Notes under the pieces: model-generated
What the model saw: the letters and a program-made list of their open reading frames with translations, nothing else
What the model was told of the DNA's origin: nothing
Database searches by the model: none
Translations under genes and position numbers: made by a program
Source of the DNA: Melioribacteraceae bacterium
GTDB lineage: Bacteria; Bacteroidota; Ignavibacteria; Ignavibacteriales; Melioribacteraceae
Reading direction: 5' to 3'
Assembly (NCBI GenBank): GCA_035362835.1
Contig: DAOSDY010000001.1
Location: 1,240,001-1,304,000 of the forward strand
DNA length: 64,000 nucleotides
Part shown: piece after piece, positions 26,629 to 35,494 of the stretch
Position numbering within the stretch: position 1 is the first letter of the stretch
Layout: every line of letters begins with the position of its first letter

Positions 26629-27153
26629 ATGAAATCGCTATCGGGTAAAAAAATATTATTATTTATTGACGATGTTTATGAAGATCTGGAGCTGTGGTAT
26701 CCCAAACTCCGGCTTATCGAAGAAGGTGCGTCGGTTGTTGTTGCCGGCCCCGAGGCCAATAAAGTTTATCAGGGAAAGAACGGCTATCCATGCAAGTCCG
26801 ACGCATCTTACAAAGATCTGGAGGAAAAAGACTTCGATGGACTTGTAACACCGGGAGGATTTGCGCCCGATAAGCTGAGAAGGGACCCGAAAGTTCTCCA
26901 GCTGACCAAACAGTTCAACAACTCGGGGAAAATGATAGCACATATTTGTCATGGCGGATGGATTACAATCTCGGCTAAAATAATGAAAGGTTACAGGTCC
27001 ACATCAACACCCGGAATAAAAGACGATATTGAGAATGCCGGGGCCGTCTGGGTGGATGAACCGGTGGTGGTTGACCGCAACATGATTTCAAGCAGGCGAC
27101 CGGACGATCTTCCCCGGTTTTGCAGTTCAATAATAGAATATCTTTCAAAATAA
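26629..27153 (+). CDS. DJ-1/PfpI family protein (type 1 glutamine amidotransferase-like)
   Basis: 174 residues, cytosolic. The nucleophile elbow is AHICHGGW with Cys 107 followed by His 108, and Glu 18 occupies the position that lowers the Cys pKa. The sequence has the PfpI core (VTPGGFAPDKLR, STSTPGIKDDIENAG). Members are called intracellular peptidase I, glyoxalase III or protein deglycases, and the true activity is disputed for many. AAGG precedes the start. It sits between the M64 peptidase and lipid kinase genes at about 43 bp on each side. Confidence 0.87.
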   Translation: MKSLSGKKILLFIDDVYEDLELWYPKLRLIEEGASVVVAGPEANKVYQGKNGYPCKSDASYKDLEEKDFDGLVTPGGFAPDKLRRDPKVLQLTKQFNNSGKMIAHICHGGWITISAKIMKGYRSTSTPGIKDDIENAGAVWVDEPVVVDRNMISSRRPDDLPRFCSSIIEYLSK

Positions 27154-27196
27154 CAAATGCGGTTTTTCTTGTTTTCTAATAATCTATAAGGACCAA

Positions 27197-28093
27197 ATGA
27201 AAGTATTTCATCTTAATAATCCCGCATCCGGCAATGGAAACGGATCTAAACTTTTTCATAAAATAAATAAAGAATTTGAGCCGGATGTAAAAAAACTGGA
27301 AGCCGTACAAACCGAATATGCCGGTCACGCGACCGAAATAGTAAAAAACCTCGACTTCGAAAACTATGATCTACTTGCGCTCTCGGGGGGAGACGGCTCG
27401 CTGTTCGAAGCTATAAACGGTTATTTCCTGAACAGTTCGTCGAGAAAAATTCCTGTCGGAATTATACCCGTCGGAAGAGGCAATGCTTTTGCTAGGGACC
27501 TGGACCTTCATCCCGAAGACTGGTGCAAAGCAGTTAAAAAAATATCTGCCGCAAAGACCAAACATGTTGATGTCGGTTATTGCAGAACCGGAAACGATCA
27601 GTTCTATTTCATAAATATTCTCGGTCTGGGATTTGTTACAGATGTGGCGCAAACAGCTTTTAAATTAAGAGCCTTCGGCCATCTCTCTTATATATTAGGA
27701 GTTTTGCACAGGACTGTTTCTTTAAAACCTTTCACGCTGAAAATGGAAATTGACGGCAAAAAAATAGAGAGGGAGAATGTTTTTGTTGAGATCTCAAACT
27801 CGCGCTATACGGGAAAGGATTTTCTGATGGCCCCCGATGCGTCGGTCGACGACGGGCTGCTCGACATTACGCTTCTCAACAAATTATCGAGAACCCGGCT
27901 TCTTCAGTGTCTGCCCAAGATATTTACGGGCGAGCATATTAAAATGAAAGAAGTGGAGACATTTAAGGCAAAAAAAATAAAAATTGAGACGGAGCCGGTG
28001 AAAAAATTAACGCCCGATGGGCAACTTACAGGTACTACTCCGATAGAAATCGAATGCTTAAATAAATCACTCGCAGTTATTACGGGGAATTAG
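27197..28093 (+). CDS. Diacylglycerol kinase-family lipid kinase
   Basis: 298 residues of the DAGK/YegS/BmrU family, which phosphorylate membrane lipids with ATP. The ATP-binding SGGDGS is at 63-68, followed by PVGIIPVGRGNAFARDL, where the usual GTxND-like element reads GRGNAF. A C-terminal beta domain has FLMAPDASVDDGLLDI near 210-225 and ends with the family's LTPDGQL segment. The lipid substrate (diacylglycerol, undecaprenol or sphingoid base) cannot be named. The LamG gene begins 4 bp after its stop codon. AAGGA precedes the start. Confidence 0.88.
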   Translation: MKVFHLNNPASGNGNGSKLFHKINKEFEPDVKKLEAVQTEYAGHATEIVKNLDFENYDLLALSGGDGSLFEAINGYFLNSSSRKIPVGIIPVGRGNAFARDLDLHPEDWCKAVKKISAAKTKHVDVGYCRTGNDQFYFINILGLGFVTDVAQTAFKLRAFGHLSYILGVLHRTVSLKPFTLKMEIDGKKIERENVFVEISNSRYTGKDFLMAPDASVDDGLLDITLLNKLSRTRLLQCLPKIFTGEHIKMKEVETFKAKKIKIETEPVKKLTPDGQLTGTTPIEIECLNKSLAVITGN

Positions 28094-28097
28094 AAAT

Positions 28098-28784
28098 ATG
28101 ATCCGGGAAAATATTTATAAGATTCTCTTAATTATTGTTTGTTCTTTTTCAACAGGTTTGTTTGCTCAGAGTAAGCCGGGGCAGGTTACCTGGCAGGTCG
28201 ATAACTTAAATAAAATCGGTGGAAATCCAATTACTCTATTCGGGAATCCGGTTGAAGTAGAAACCGAAAAAGGAAAATCAGTAAGGTTCGACGGAGTTGA
28301 TGACGGAATCATTGTTCATGCCAACCCGATTGACGGCGCAAATTCTTTCACCGTTGAAATTATTTTCAAACCGGATACATCATCAAACCCGGTGAATAAA
28401 GAACAGCGCTTTTTGCACATTCAGGCTCCCGGGTATGAACCAAGAAGAATGTTAATTGAGTTAAGACTCACCGATGGGAACAAGTGGTTTCTGGATACAC
28501 ATATAAATGCCGATACAACATTCAGAACGCTCTACGCGGAAAATTATATTCATCCGCTGCAGGAGTGGTATCATGCCGTTCTCGTTTATGATAAGGGAGT
28601 TGTCCGTCATTTCGTAAACGGTCGGGAGGAAATGTCCGGCACAATTAACTATATCCCGATCAAAGACGGAAATGTATCTTTAGGCATGAGAATGAATAAG
28701 CGATCTTTTTTTAAGGGAGAAATAAAACTGGTCAGGTTTACGGATCGGGCCCTGACGCCCGAAGAATTTCTTGATGAAATTTAA
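28098..28784 (+). CDS. Secreted LamG-like (concanavalin A-like) domain protein
   Basis: 228 residues: a signal peptide (ILLIIVCSFSTGLFAQ) and one jelly-roll domain of LamG type. It shows RFDGVDDGIIV (about 64-74), SFTVEIIFKPDT (about 87-98), WYHAVLVYDKGVVRHFVNG (about 157-175) and the closing LVRFTDRALTPEEF. Such domains bind glycans or proteins or accompany glycosidases; no catalytic module is attached. It starts 4 bp after the lipid kinase stop codon, so it is likely co-transcribed. Convergent with the pseudouridine synthase gene. Confidence 0.82.
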   Translation: MIRENIYKILLIIVCSFSTGLFAQSKPGQVTWQVDNLNKIGGNPITLFGNPVEVETEKGKSVRFDGVDDGIIVHANPIDGANSFTVEIIFKPDTSSNPVNKEQRFLHIQAPGYEPRRMLIELRLTDGNKWFLDTHINADTTFRTLYAENYIHPLQEWYHAVLVYDKGVVRHFVNGREEMSGTINYIPIKDGNVSLGMRMNKRSFFKGEIKLVRFTDRALTPEEFLDEI

Positions 28785-28799
28785 TGGTTTGGCTGCCGA

Positions 28800-29465
28800 T
28801 TATACAGACAGCTGATTTATATAATCCGTAAACGAATCCGGCAGACGGGATTCTATAAGAATCTTCCTTGCGTTCTTCAGTTCGAACTCAATTCTTCCGG
28901 CGTGGAGCATCAGCCGTGGAAATCCGCTCTGAATATTCTTGTCACCGTATCTTAAATCGCCTGCGATCGGGTGATCAATTGAATAGAGATGAACGCGAAT
29001 CTGGTGCCGCCTTCCTGTAATGATTGATATATCGAGCAGTGAAAAATTCTTATACTTTTTTAGAAGTTTATAATCGGTGATACTCCTCTTGCCGTTCTTT
29101 TCATCAATCCCCATTCTTCCCGAACCGAATTCACGAATCGGTTTATCGATCCTTCCCGTATCATTTTTTATTGATCCGTGAACGAGTGCTGTATAATTCT
29201 TTTTTATGGATCTAGATTCGAACAGTCTGTTTAAGTATTTGTGAGTTTCCGGATTCTTTGCAAACAGAATAATTCCGCTCACTTCTTTGTCAATCCTGTG
29301 GACGACGTAAATTTTCTGTTCGAATTTTTTTTCAAGCAGGGAATGTATCGTTTCAATTGAGGTATCGTTTTCTGAAATCGAGGCAATTCCTTCCGGTTTA
29401 TCAACGGCAATAATATTCGGGTCGCTATACAACAGGTTGATATTTTCTATGCTTGCTGGAGTCAT
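28800..29465 (-). CDS. RluA-family RNA pseudouridine synthase
   Basis: 221 residues comprising only the catalytic domain, without an S4 RNA-binding domain. The catalytic motif reads VHRIDKEVSG with Asp 59, where family members usually have HRLDxxTSG. Other conserved elements are AVDKPEGI near 20-27, KNYTALVHG, and ITGRRHQIRVHL near 155-166 followed by HPIAGDLRYG. The size resembles RluA or TruC-type enzymes acting on 23S rRNA or tRNA. The exact uridine cannot be predicted. It lies 7 bp after the cutC stop. Confidence 0.9.
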   Translation of the reverse strand: MTPASIENINLLYSDPNIIAVDKPEGIASISENDTSIETIHSLLEKKFEQKIYVVHRIDKEVSGIILFAKNPETHKYLNRLFESRSIKKNYTALVHGSIKNDTGRIDKPIREFGSGRMGIDEKNGKRSITDYKLLKKYKNFSLLDISIITGRRHQIRVHLYSIDHPIAGDLRYGDKNIQSGFPRLMLHAGRIEFELKNARKILIESRLPDSFTDYINQLSV

Positions 29466-29472
29466 AATTCTT

Positions 29473-30177
29473 TTAATGCTGAAATTCTTTTATTGCTTTA
29501 ATCATTTCCGATAATTTCTTTTCAGAGAAAACAGTTATCCTCTCAGCACCCGATCCGGATACAATGCGAGCAGAACCGTGTATCTCCCTTATGCCGGTTT
29601 CTCTGATTATCCTGTGAATATTGTTTTCGTTTATTCCGCCGCCCGGCATAATTATTATTCTTTCTTTTGCGTGCTCAACCAATCTCTGAATTGTATCGAT
29701 TCCGGAAAGAGCGTCATTTTTCTGTCCGCTAGTTAATAAACGGTTTATACCGAGTTCTATTAATGAATCGAGCACGGCGATCGGGTCTCCCGCAACGTCA
29801 AACGCACGGTGAAAAGTAATGCTCATTGGTCCTGCCAAATCTATCATTTCTGATAATCTATTAGTATCCACCGATCCGTCTTCAAGTAAAATTCCGATTA
29901 CTACTCCGTGCGCACCGTTATTCCTGCAGAAAATAATATCCTGCCTCATTTTATTGAGTTCTTCTTCGGTATAAGTAAAATTGCCCCCGCGCGGACGGAT
30001 CAAAACATTAACCGGTATTTTCAGATTTTCAAGACAGGTTTCAATCAATCCATAATCCGGAGTAATTCCTCCAATACCCAGATCGGCACATAATTCAATT
30101 CTTTTTGCGCCGCACTTTTCTGAAGAAAGTGCAGATGCAAGCGATTCCACGCATGCCTCAAAAATAATCTCAGCCAT
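29473..30177 (-). CDS. cutC: Copper homeostasis protein CutC
   Basis: 234 residues forming a TIM barrel of the CutC family. It starts MAEIIFEACVES and has the family's CADLGIGGITPDYG near 29-42, LIRPRGGNFTYTEEE near 58-72, ITFHRAFDVAGDP near 121-133, LLTSGQKN and IIMPGGGINENN. The ATG at 30177 is preferred over one five codons upstream because this is the conserved N terminus and a GAGGG lies just ahead of it. It overlaps the end of the YgjV-GNAT gene by 8 bp. CutC was named for copper tolerance in E. coli, but its biochemical role is unsettled. Confidence 0.93.
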   Translation of the reverse strand: MAEIIFEACVESLASALSSEKCGAKRIELCADLGIGGITPDYGLIETCLENLKIPVNVLIRPRGGNFTYTEEELNKMRQDIIFCRNNGAHGVVIGILLEDGSVDTNRLSEMIDLAGPMSITFHRAFDVAGDPIAVLDSLIELGINRLLTSGQKNDALSGIDTIQRLVEHAKERIIIMPGGGINENNIHRIIRETGIREIHGSARIVSGSGAERITVFSEKKLSEMIKAIKEFQH

Positions 30178-30802
30178 CGCCCTCAACCTCAAGGTGATAA
30201 ATGGGTCCTTCGTTTAATTCTTTTTTGATAAATCCCATCTTTTTAAGATAGATCTCGTGTTTCTCATTTCCCGGATCGCTGTAAATATTTTTTACTTTCT
30301 TCTGTTTAAATATTTCATTGAATACATATTTACCCATCTTGAAATCCCTGTAGCCGGGTATTGCATAATCGAGACGGACGTGAATCGACTCGTCGTCAGA
30401 ATATTCCGAAATAACCAGTCCTGCCGGGACCGCATTTCTCAAAACGAACATAACATGACAGTTTTTACATGGAGAGAAGAGAAATGAAGGCATAAACTTT
30501 TTTATATCTTTCTCATAATACTTCAGAAAGTAATTTAAATATTCGGATGTGGTTTTTACTTCGAGAACCCGGAAGAATTCATTCTCCTTCCTAAAAAAGA
30601 TTTCTGTAAGATAATAGATATCTACCAGCGTAATAAAACCGTTTAGAATTCCCACCGGGTAAGCTCCTATAATAAATCCGTAAGTAGAGAATATTGAAGC
30701 ACCGAAAAAATTTATAATCCTCAGTTTAACAATCGAACTCATCATTAACGATACCGCTATCAGCGCCGAAGCAAAGTAGCCTATAATTTGGACCGGTTCC
30801 AT
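30170..30802 (-). CDS. YgjV-like membrane domain fused to GNAT-type acetyltransferase
   Basis: 210 residues. Residues 1-70 form about three membrane helices of the YgjV type (GYFASALIAVSLMMSSIVKL, then GASIFSTYGFIIGAYPVGILN). Residues about 75-205 are soluble and look like an N-acetyltransferase fold, with AIPGYRDFKMGKYVFNEIF in the acetyl-CoA-binding region and YLKKMGFIKKE near the end. The ATG at 30802 is chosen because GAGAGGAT lies seven bases ahead; a longer start would overlap the neighbour. Both assignments are by pattern and the GNAT one is the less certain. It overlaps cutC by 8 bp. Confidence 0.65.
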   Translation of the reverse strand: MEPVQIIGYFASALIAVSLMMSSIVKLRIINFFGASIFSTYGFIIGAYPVGILNGFITLVDIYYLTEIFFRKENEFFRVLEVKTTSEYLNYFLKYYEKDIKKFMPSFLFSPCKNCHVMFVLRNAVPAGLVISEYSDDESIHVRLDYAIPGYRDFKMGKYVFNEIFKQKKVKNIYSDPGNEKHEIYLKKMGFIKKELNEGPIYHLEVEGDG

Positions 30803-30824
30803 TAAATATCCTCTCTTATTAAAA

Positions 30825-31274
30825 TTAATTTTGTATAGCAAGACCTACGGTTATAAAGCTAAAAGCCTCCGAAGATTTAACAGTTCCGGAAGAAATAAAA
30901 AGCTGAGTCGGATAACGGTATGTGTCTTCGTATACAACCTGGTACTGATTGGGCTGCGTGTTTTTAATATCAATCAGCAGTTCGAACAGCTGATCAACAG
31001 ACCGGTACCATTTCCAATTTTCCGGCGGGATCTGTACGGTACCGCTGGTGTCTCTTATATCGGTTATCTGATTGTTGTTGACAAAAATTTTAACAGCCTG
31101 ATCGGTACCTGAAAAGTTAGCAATTCTCTGCTGGATAATTGTGTAATCATTAATTCCAAACGACTTCCAATTCTGATATTCTTCAGAAGCTCTGTTGGAA
31201 ACGCTTTCAAAAGGATTCTCATCGCAGCTGACGAAAAATAAAACAATAAGTAAAAAAAAGATTTTTATCTTCAT
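30825..31274 (-). CDS. DUF6174-like lipoprotein
   Basis: 149 residues. A lipoprotein signal ends in LFFVSC with lipidated Cys 17. The body has the DUF6174 pattern: NWKSFGINDYTIIQQR near 35-50, a FVNNNQITDIRD turn, SVDQLFELLIDI near 92-103, and VVYEDTYRYPTQLFIS near 113-128. Such small envelope lipoproteins have no known function. I prefer the second ATG (31274); starting at 31283 adds MKI and leaves almost no leader behind the promoter at 31294-31323. It is upstream of the YgjV-GNAT gene with 22 bp between. Confidence 0.75.
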   Translation of the reverse strand: MKIKIFFLLIVLFFVSCDENPFESVSNRASEEYQNWKSFGINDYTIIQQRIANFSGTDQAVKIFVNNNQITDIRDTSGTVQIPPENWKWYRSVDQLFELLIDIKNTQPNQYQVVYEDTYRYPTQLFISSGTVKSSEAFSFITVGLAIQN

Positions 31275-31293
31275 GATTTTCATCCGTTGAAAT

Positions 31294-31323
31294 CAAAGCT
31301 AATTTCGTAGTTTAATTTATCAA
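31294..31323 (-). promoter_or_regulatory. Bacteroidota-type promoter for the lipoprotein-GNAT-cutC-pseudouridine synthase run
   Basis: On the minus strand TTG (31321-31323), a 19-base spacer and TAGCTTTG (31294-31301) match the TTG-N19-21-TAnnTTTG promoter of Bacteroidota. The same eight-base -7 box occurs at 415-422. The box ends 20 bases before the preferred lipoprotein ATG, and the four genes downstream are spaced closely enough to be one transcript. Confidence 0.5.
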
Positions 31324-31362
31324 TTTCCCGTGTAATACGAACTGTGAAAATGAAGACCGGGT

Positions 31363-32238
31363 TTATCGGATTATTAAATTTTCTTTGAAGACCGATATTA
31401 ATCCGCGAGTTACAAGATGAGGTATGATGGTATAGTGTGTTTCATTATCAGCAATTTCCGGAATCAATCTAAGACCAGAATAATTCCGGGATTTCAGGGA
31501 ATCCACAAAATCTGTCCATGGTGTTTTAAAAATATCCGACTCAAGAGAGCCTACAGAAGTATATATTATTATATTGAGAGATTTTCCCGTCTTATAAAGA
31601 CCGCTCTCCATTTTTAGAATATAATTGTCGTCCCAGAATAGAGCGGGGCTTATCATTACGTATCTTAGAAAGGCGTCCGGATTTTTCAGAAGGGAATATG
31701 TTACAAAAAGCCCGCCCAGGGAGTGTCCAATCAATGTTCTGTCGCCTGAAATAATATTGTACCTGGATTCAACGAAAGGAATTAATTCGTTTGTGATAAA
31801 CGAGAGAAATCTGTCGGCGCCGCCCGACGCTGGAAGAATTACCTCCCGGTTTCCCGGCCGATTGTTTTGTGTTACTGTTGTAGGAGTATAATCCCTGCCC
31901 CTGTTGTAATTAAATTCCTTTGAACCTCCTTCGGATGAAATTCCGACAATAATAAGGTCGGGCAGTTCTTTGTTGAAAGCAAGCAGCTTGGCAGATTGCA
32001 TTACTATTCCGAAAGATGAATAGGCATCGAGCATATAAACAACCGGATACTTTTTATCAGTCGCTCCGTAACCCGACGGAAGAGAGATAAATACAGGGTA
32101 TGTCTCTCCGTTCGAGACAGATGAGATTCTATGGACTTCGGTTCTGTTGAGAGTTACCGGACCGGCATCACCTGTCTGGGCCGGTAGTAGGCCTACGAAA
32201 ATAAAAGAGACGTAAACAGTGATAAAAATTTTTTTCAT
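31363..32238 (-). CDS. Secreted alpha/beta-hydrolase esterase (enterochelin esterase-like)
   Basis: 291 residues with a signal peptide (ITVYVSFIFVGLLPAQ) and a PF00756-type esterase fold. The nucleophile Ser 173 lies in LIGHSLGG; YPVVYMLDAYSSF near 64-76 is the strand and loop typical of the family; the catalytic His is likely in DNETHYTIIPH near 265-275. Relatives include siderophore esterases (Fes, BesA) and acetyl-xylan/feruloyl esterases. No iron-transport gene is adjacent, so a siderophore role is not supported. The epimerase gene is 13 bp upstream, so they are probably one transcript. Confidence 0.87.
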   Translation of the reverse strand: MKKIFITVYVSFIFVGLLPAQTGDAGPVTLNRTEVHRISSVSNGETYPVFISLPSGYGATDKKYPVVYMLDAYSSFGIVMQSAKLLAFNKELPDLIIVGISSEGGSKEFNYNRGRDYTPTTVTQNNRPGNREVILPASGGADRFLSFITNELIPFVESRYNIISGDRTLIGHSLGGLFVTYSLLKNPDAFLRYVMISPALFWDDNYILKMESGLYKTGKSLNIIIYTSVGSLESDIFKTPWTDFVDSLKSRNYSGLRLIPEIADNETHYTIIPHLVTRGLISVFKENLIIR

Positions 32239-32251
32239 GAATTGCTTTCTT

Positions 32252-33241
32252 TTATGTACCGGGTTTTTTTAACTCGAATTCTGCAACGATTCGATCCATC
32301 AATTCGTCGAGTTCCGTGTTGACAATTTGATTTGCGGGATCCGAATACCAGTCGGCTATCTCTTCCGCACCGGATTCAAAAGGGATAACTGCGTTAAAAT
32401 CCGGTACGATTTTTTTGATCTTTGAATTATCGAATACAGTATCATAAGCCTTATCGCCGAAGAGCTCAGCGCCCCATTCTTTATCCTGCAGCGCAATAAA
32501 ATCAACCGGGATATGTACCGGATTCAGTTCAAATCCCGCCTTAGATGCCAGGGTCTCTGCTATCTGATTCCAAGTAAGAGTTTTATCCGAGGTTATGTGA
32601 TATGCTTCGCCAATGGTATTGGGATTGCCGATCAGTCCTACAAATCCCTTCGCAAAATCTTTTGTGTGAGTAAGTGTCCATAGATTATTACCGTCGCCGT
32701 GAATGATTATTTTCTTGCCTGTCTTCATTCTGTAAAAAGGAAGATAACCCATTTTAAGCGCCGGCTTTGTCCTGTCGTACGTATGGGACGGTCGGCAAAT
32801 AGTTACAGGAAATCCGTCGTGTTTATATTTCTCCATAAGGAAATTTTCGCAATCGATTTTTGATTGAGAGTATTTCCAGAATGGATTAACAAGCGGCACA
32901 TCTTCAGTGATTGGGAGTTTTACTGGCGGTTTTTGATATGCTGAAGCAGAGCTGATAAAAACATATTGTTTTGTCCGGTCTTTAAAAAGTCCGTAGTCGC
33001 GCCCGACGTCGTTTTCATTAAAAGCAATCCAATCAACAACTGAATCGAAATGATGATTATCTAATGCAGCCCTGACTGAATTTATGTCATTTATCTCCGC
33101 TGTAAGAATGTTGGCTTTTGAAGGAGGTTTTCTAAATGATTTGCCTCTGTTAAGAAGATATAAGTCGCAGCCTTTTTCTATTAACAATTGGGTACAAGAA
33201 GAGCTGATAACACCCGTTCCGCCTATGAAGAGTATTTTCAT
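32252..33241 (-). CDS. NAD-dependent epimerase/dehydratase (atypical SDR)
   Basis: 329 residues of an extended short-chain dehydrogenase fold. The dinucleotide-binding loop is GGTGVISSSC near 7-16, a variant of GxxGxxG seen in the atypical CSP41-like SDR group. The active-site Tyr-Lys pair lies in YSQSK near 124-128, and ICRPSHTYDRTKP follows. CSP41-like proteins can be RNA-binding or sugar-nucleotide enzymes; the Tyr-x3-Lys here suggests a catalytic protein. The esterase gene follows after 13 bp. Substrate unknown. Confidence 0.85.
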   Translation of the reverse strand: MKILFIGGTGVISSSCTQLLIEKGCDLYLLNRGKSFRKPPSKANILTAEINDINSVRAALDNHHFDSVVDWIAFNENDVGRDYGLFKDRTKQYVFISSASAYQKPPVKLPITEDVPLVNPFWKYSQSKIDCENFLMEKYKHDGFPVTICRPSHTYDRTKPALKMGYLPFYRMKTGKKIIIHGDGNNLWTLTHTKDFAKGFVGLIGNPNTIGEAYHITSDKTLTWNQIAETLASKAGFELNPVHIPVDFIALQDKEWGAELFGDKAYDTVFDNSKIKKIVPDFNAVIPFESGAEEIADWYSDPANQIVNTELDELMDRIVAEFELKKPGT

Positions 33242-33396
33242 TTAAAATAAACAGTTTTTTTAGGTAAATAATTTATGATCACGGCAGGAAATATAAACAG
33301 TATTATTCAACCGTTCACCAGAAAATAAACACACAAGAAATATTAATCTGTTAAAATTGATTTTGTCCGGAAGAAGCATCTGTGAGCAGAAAAATA

Positions 33397-35217
33397 TTAA
33401 ACCGGCTGACACGACGGAATGACCATCGAAATTAATTTGTCCTCCAATTCGTGAATAGCAGAGAGCATTTTTTCTTTGGCCGCATCCGATTCTTCCTTTA
33501 TAATGCCTACAATTTCTTTATAGTATTTTATTCCGGAAATCAAATTATCGCGGAAAGAATTAAGATAAGTTTCTGATTGATACGAAAAAATTTCAGCAGA
33601 CTTTTCTATTTTATTCTCAAGGAATTCAATATATAATTTCAGTTCTTTCACAAAGAAATAGGGACGGTGCTCATCCGTTACGAGATTTATTCTTCCGTAG
33701 ATATGATCGACCATTTCTTTAAGAGTGGCAATTTTAGAATAGTAAGCGAGGTTTGGACCGGGGCAGACTGAAACAGCACGGCTCTGTTTTGGGGTTGGAA
33801 TATCTTTTTGTATCAAAGCCGGGACTGTAAGTCCTTCGCATAAACAAACTTTGTCTGTTGCCCTGCTAAATTCATAACCAAAACGATCCGGATCGGAAAT
33901 GTCTTCTTTCAGCCGGGCAGTCTTTTCTTTGAGATAAGAAATTGATGCTGTGCAGATCGGCTTATCGGAAAATTCCACGTTAGAAACTAAAAATTTCTTC
34001 GGGCACGGACTTCCCGGTTTACCTAATTCAACTCTCCTTATTTTTTCTATATCCTTACTATTATTGCGCAGGTTATTGAAAGGTACGCCTAACGGTGAGA
34101 CCTCACTTAAATAGATATCTTTTTCACCAGCACGACAAAGCAGATTTAATGTATAATCATCTACATTTGTTACCTCGGGCACCAAAAGAAACGGGCTTCC
34201 CCAGCCCACGGATTTAACACCATAATAGGTGATTAAAAATTCCTGTTCTTTTGAAGTACCCACACCGCCCTGAACCGTAAGATCATAATTCAGATTCGTG
34301 GGATTAACCGCGATATCTTTAACGGAAATGGCCGACAAATAAATTTCCGAAAGCGTGTTGATTAATTCTTCTTTTCTTCGCTTAAACTCTTCCAGTATAG
34401 GACCTAAGAGTAAGCCATCCGTTGCAAAGGCGTGGCCACCGCAATTTAATCCGGATTCAATACGGAATTCTGAAACCCATAATCCCTTCTTTGCTAAAAA
34501 CTTACCCTGGATAAGAGCCGATCTGAAGTCACTAACCTTTATGACAATCTTCTTTTTAAAATTACCCCGAATATCTGGATGAAAGTCTTTAAAAGATTCA
34601 ATATAAGAGTAAAGCCGGGGATTCATACCGGCGGAAAATATTATCGAACTTTCAAGATCACTATGTGCAAATCCCCGAAGAGCTGCGTGTGCGTCATTAA
34701 ACTCGTTTGAAAGCGGCAAACCGTCGTGTGAATAATTAACCTTATCCAGCTTGGTCATAATATTTACATCGATAGAACCGGGTAGAATTGCTTCTCTTAA
34801 ATCTTGTTCTGCCCGGGATCTTAATGTGTTGTCGGAAATTTTAAGCATTTCCTTATACTTAATCTTCAATGCGGAATCACAGGGTAGAAGTTCGAAATAT
34901 TTTGTTATTTCGCTCCCGGGTTCAAAAGGAGAATATTTCAGTTTTTCAAAGTCCTCTTTTACAATTTCACTAATCATGTTTAGATATGCGGTTATCCGTT
35001 TTGCCCTGGAGTCCAGTTCTTTTGTTTTGATGGGTACATACATCTTGTTTCTCGAACCGAAGTAATGACCGCGAAGTTGTTCTAATAATGTGTCGTCTAC
35101 AAGGGACATGACAGACGAGATTCCATACTTTGCAACCTTTAGAGGAGCATCAACGGAGAATCCAACACCTAAAACCGGAATATGAAATTTATGTAAACTG
35201 GTATTTATCATTAACAA
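33397..35217 (-). CDS. Uncharacterised 606-residue protein, possible TIM barrel with Cys-rich C-terminal half
   Basis: I do not recognise an established family. The N-terminal part starts KFHIPVLGVGFSVDAPLKVAKYG, like the first strand and loop of FMN-dependent nitronate monooxygenase-type TIM barrels. Later come CGGHAFATDG (259-268), QGGVG (316-320) and GWGSPF (338-343), which resemble their phosphate-binding glycine motifs. Seven Cys lie in the second half (361, 405, 422, 458, 460, 485 and one near 604), with Cys 458-Leu-Cys 460 and CPGP at 485-488 suggestive of a metal or Fe-S site. A helical, coiled-coil-like tail (about 495-600) ends the protein. No signal peptide. The gene stands alone with 155 bp after it and 277 bp before it. 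All functional ideas are inference. Confidence 0.7.
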   Translation of the reverse strand: MLMINTSLHKFHIPVLGVGFSVDAPLKVAKYGISSVMSLVDDTLLEQLRGHYFGSRNKMYVPIKTKELDSRAKRITAYLNMISEIVKEDFEKLKYSPFEPGSEITKYFELLPCDSALKIKYKEMLKISDNTLRSRAEQDLREAILPGSIDVNIMTKLDKVNYSHDGLPLSNEFNDAHAALRGFAHSDLESSIIFSAGMNPRLYSYIESFKDFHPDIRGNFKKKIVIKVSDFRSALIQGKFLAKKGLWVSEFRIESGLNCGGHAFATDGLLLGPILEEFKRRKEELINTLSEIYLSAISVKDIAVNPTNLNYDLTVQGGVGTSKEQEFLITYYGVKSVGWGSPFLLVPEVTNVDDYTLNLLCRAGEKDIYLSEVSPLGVPFNNLRNNSKDIEKIRRVELGKPGSPCPKKFLVSNVEFSDKPICTASISYLKEKTARLKEDISDPDRFGYEFSRATDKVCLCEGLTVPALIQKDIPTPKQSRAVSVCPGPNLAYYSKIATLKEMVDHIYGRINLVTDEHRPYFFVKELKLYIEFLENKIEKSAEIFSYQSETYLNSFRDNLISGIKYYKEIVGIIKEESDAAKEKMLSAIHELEDKLISMVIPSCQPV

Positions 35218-35494
35218 AATCCTGTGGTATTATGATTAGGAGATCGCTTTCTTAAAGAAATTTTTGGACGGGGAAAATCTATCTAAATATTCATTTGAGT
35301 TGACGAATAGATATTTAACAGATTATAACTAATCCGGAATATCCCCATGATTTTGAAACAAAGATAAATAAAATACCGGTCTAAATCCCATCCCGGGTGA
35401 ATACTCAAAAAAATCTGCAAGTGTTAAATGTTCAAGATTGAATCTGTCGTATGTATTTGTCGGCTGTAATCCTGTGTTAAAATTACCGTAGAAA
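35218..35494. other. 277-bp intergenic region with a start-less coding-like fragment
   Basis: The region lies between the ATP-cone kinase stop codon and the 606-residue protein start, both on the minus strand. It should hold the promoter of the latter, though I found no clear consensus. On the minus strand a 58-codon open frame runs from 35505 to a TAG at 35329. It has coding-like composition (PTNTYDRFNLEHLTLADFF and PGMGFRPVFYLSLF) but no ATG, GTG or TTG start. It could be a gene remnant or chance. Confidence 0.4.
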
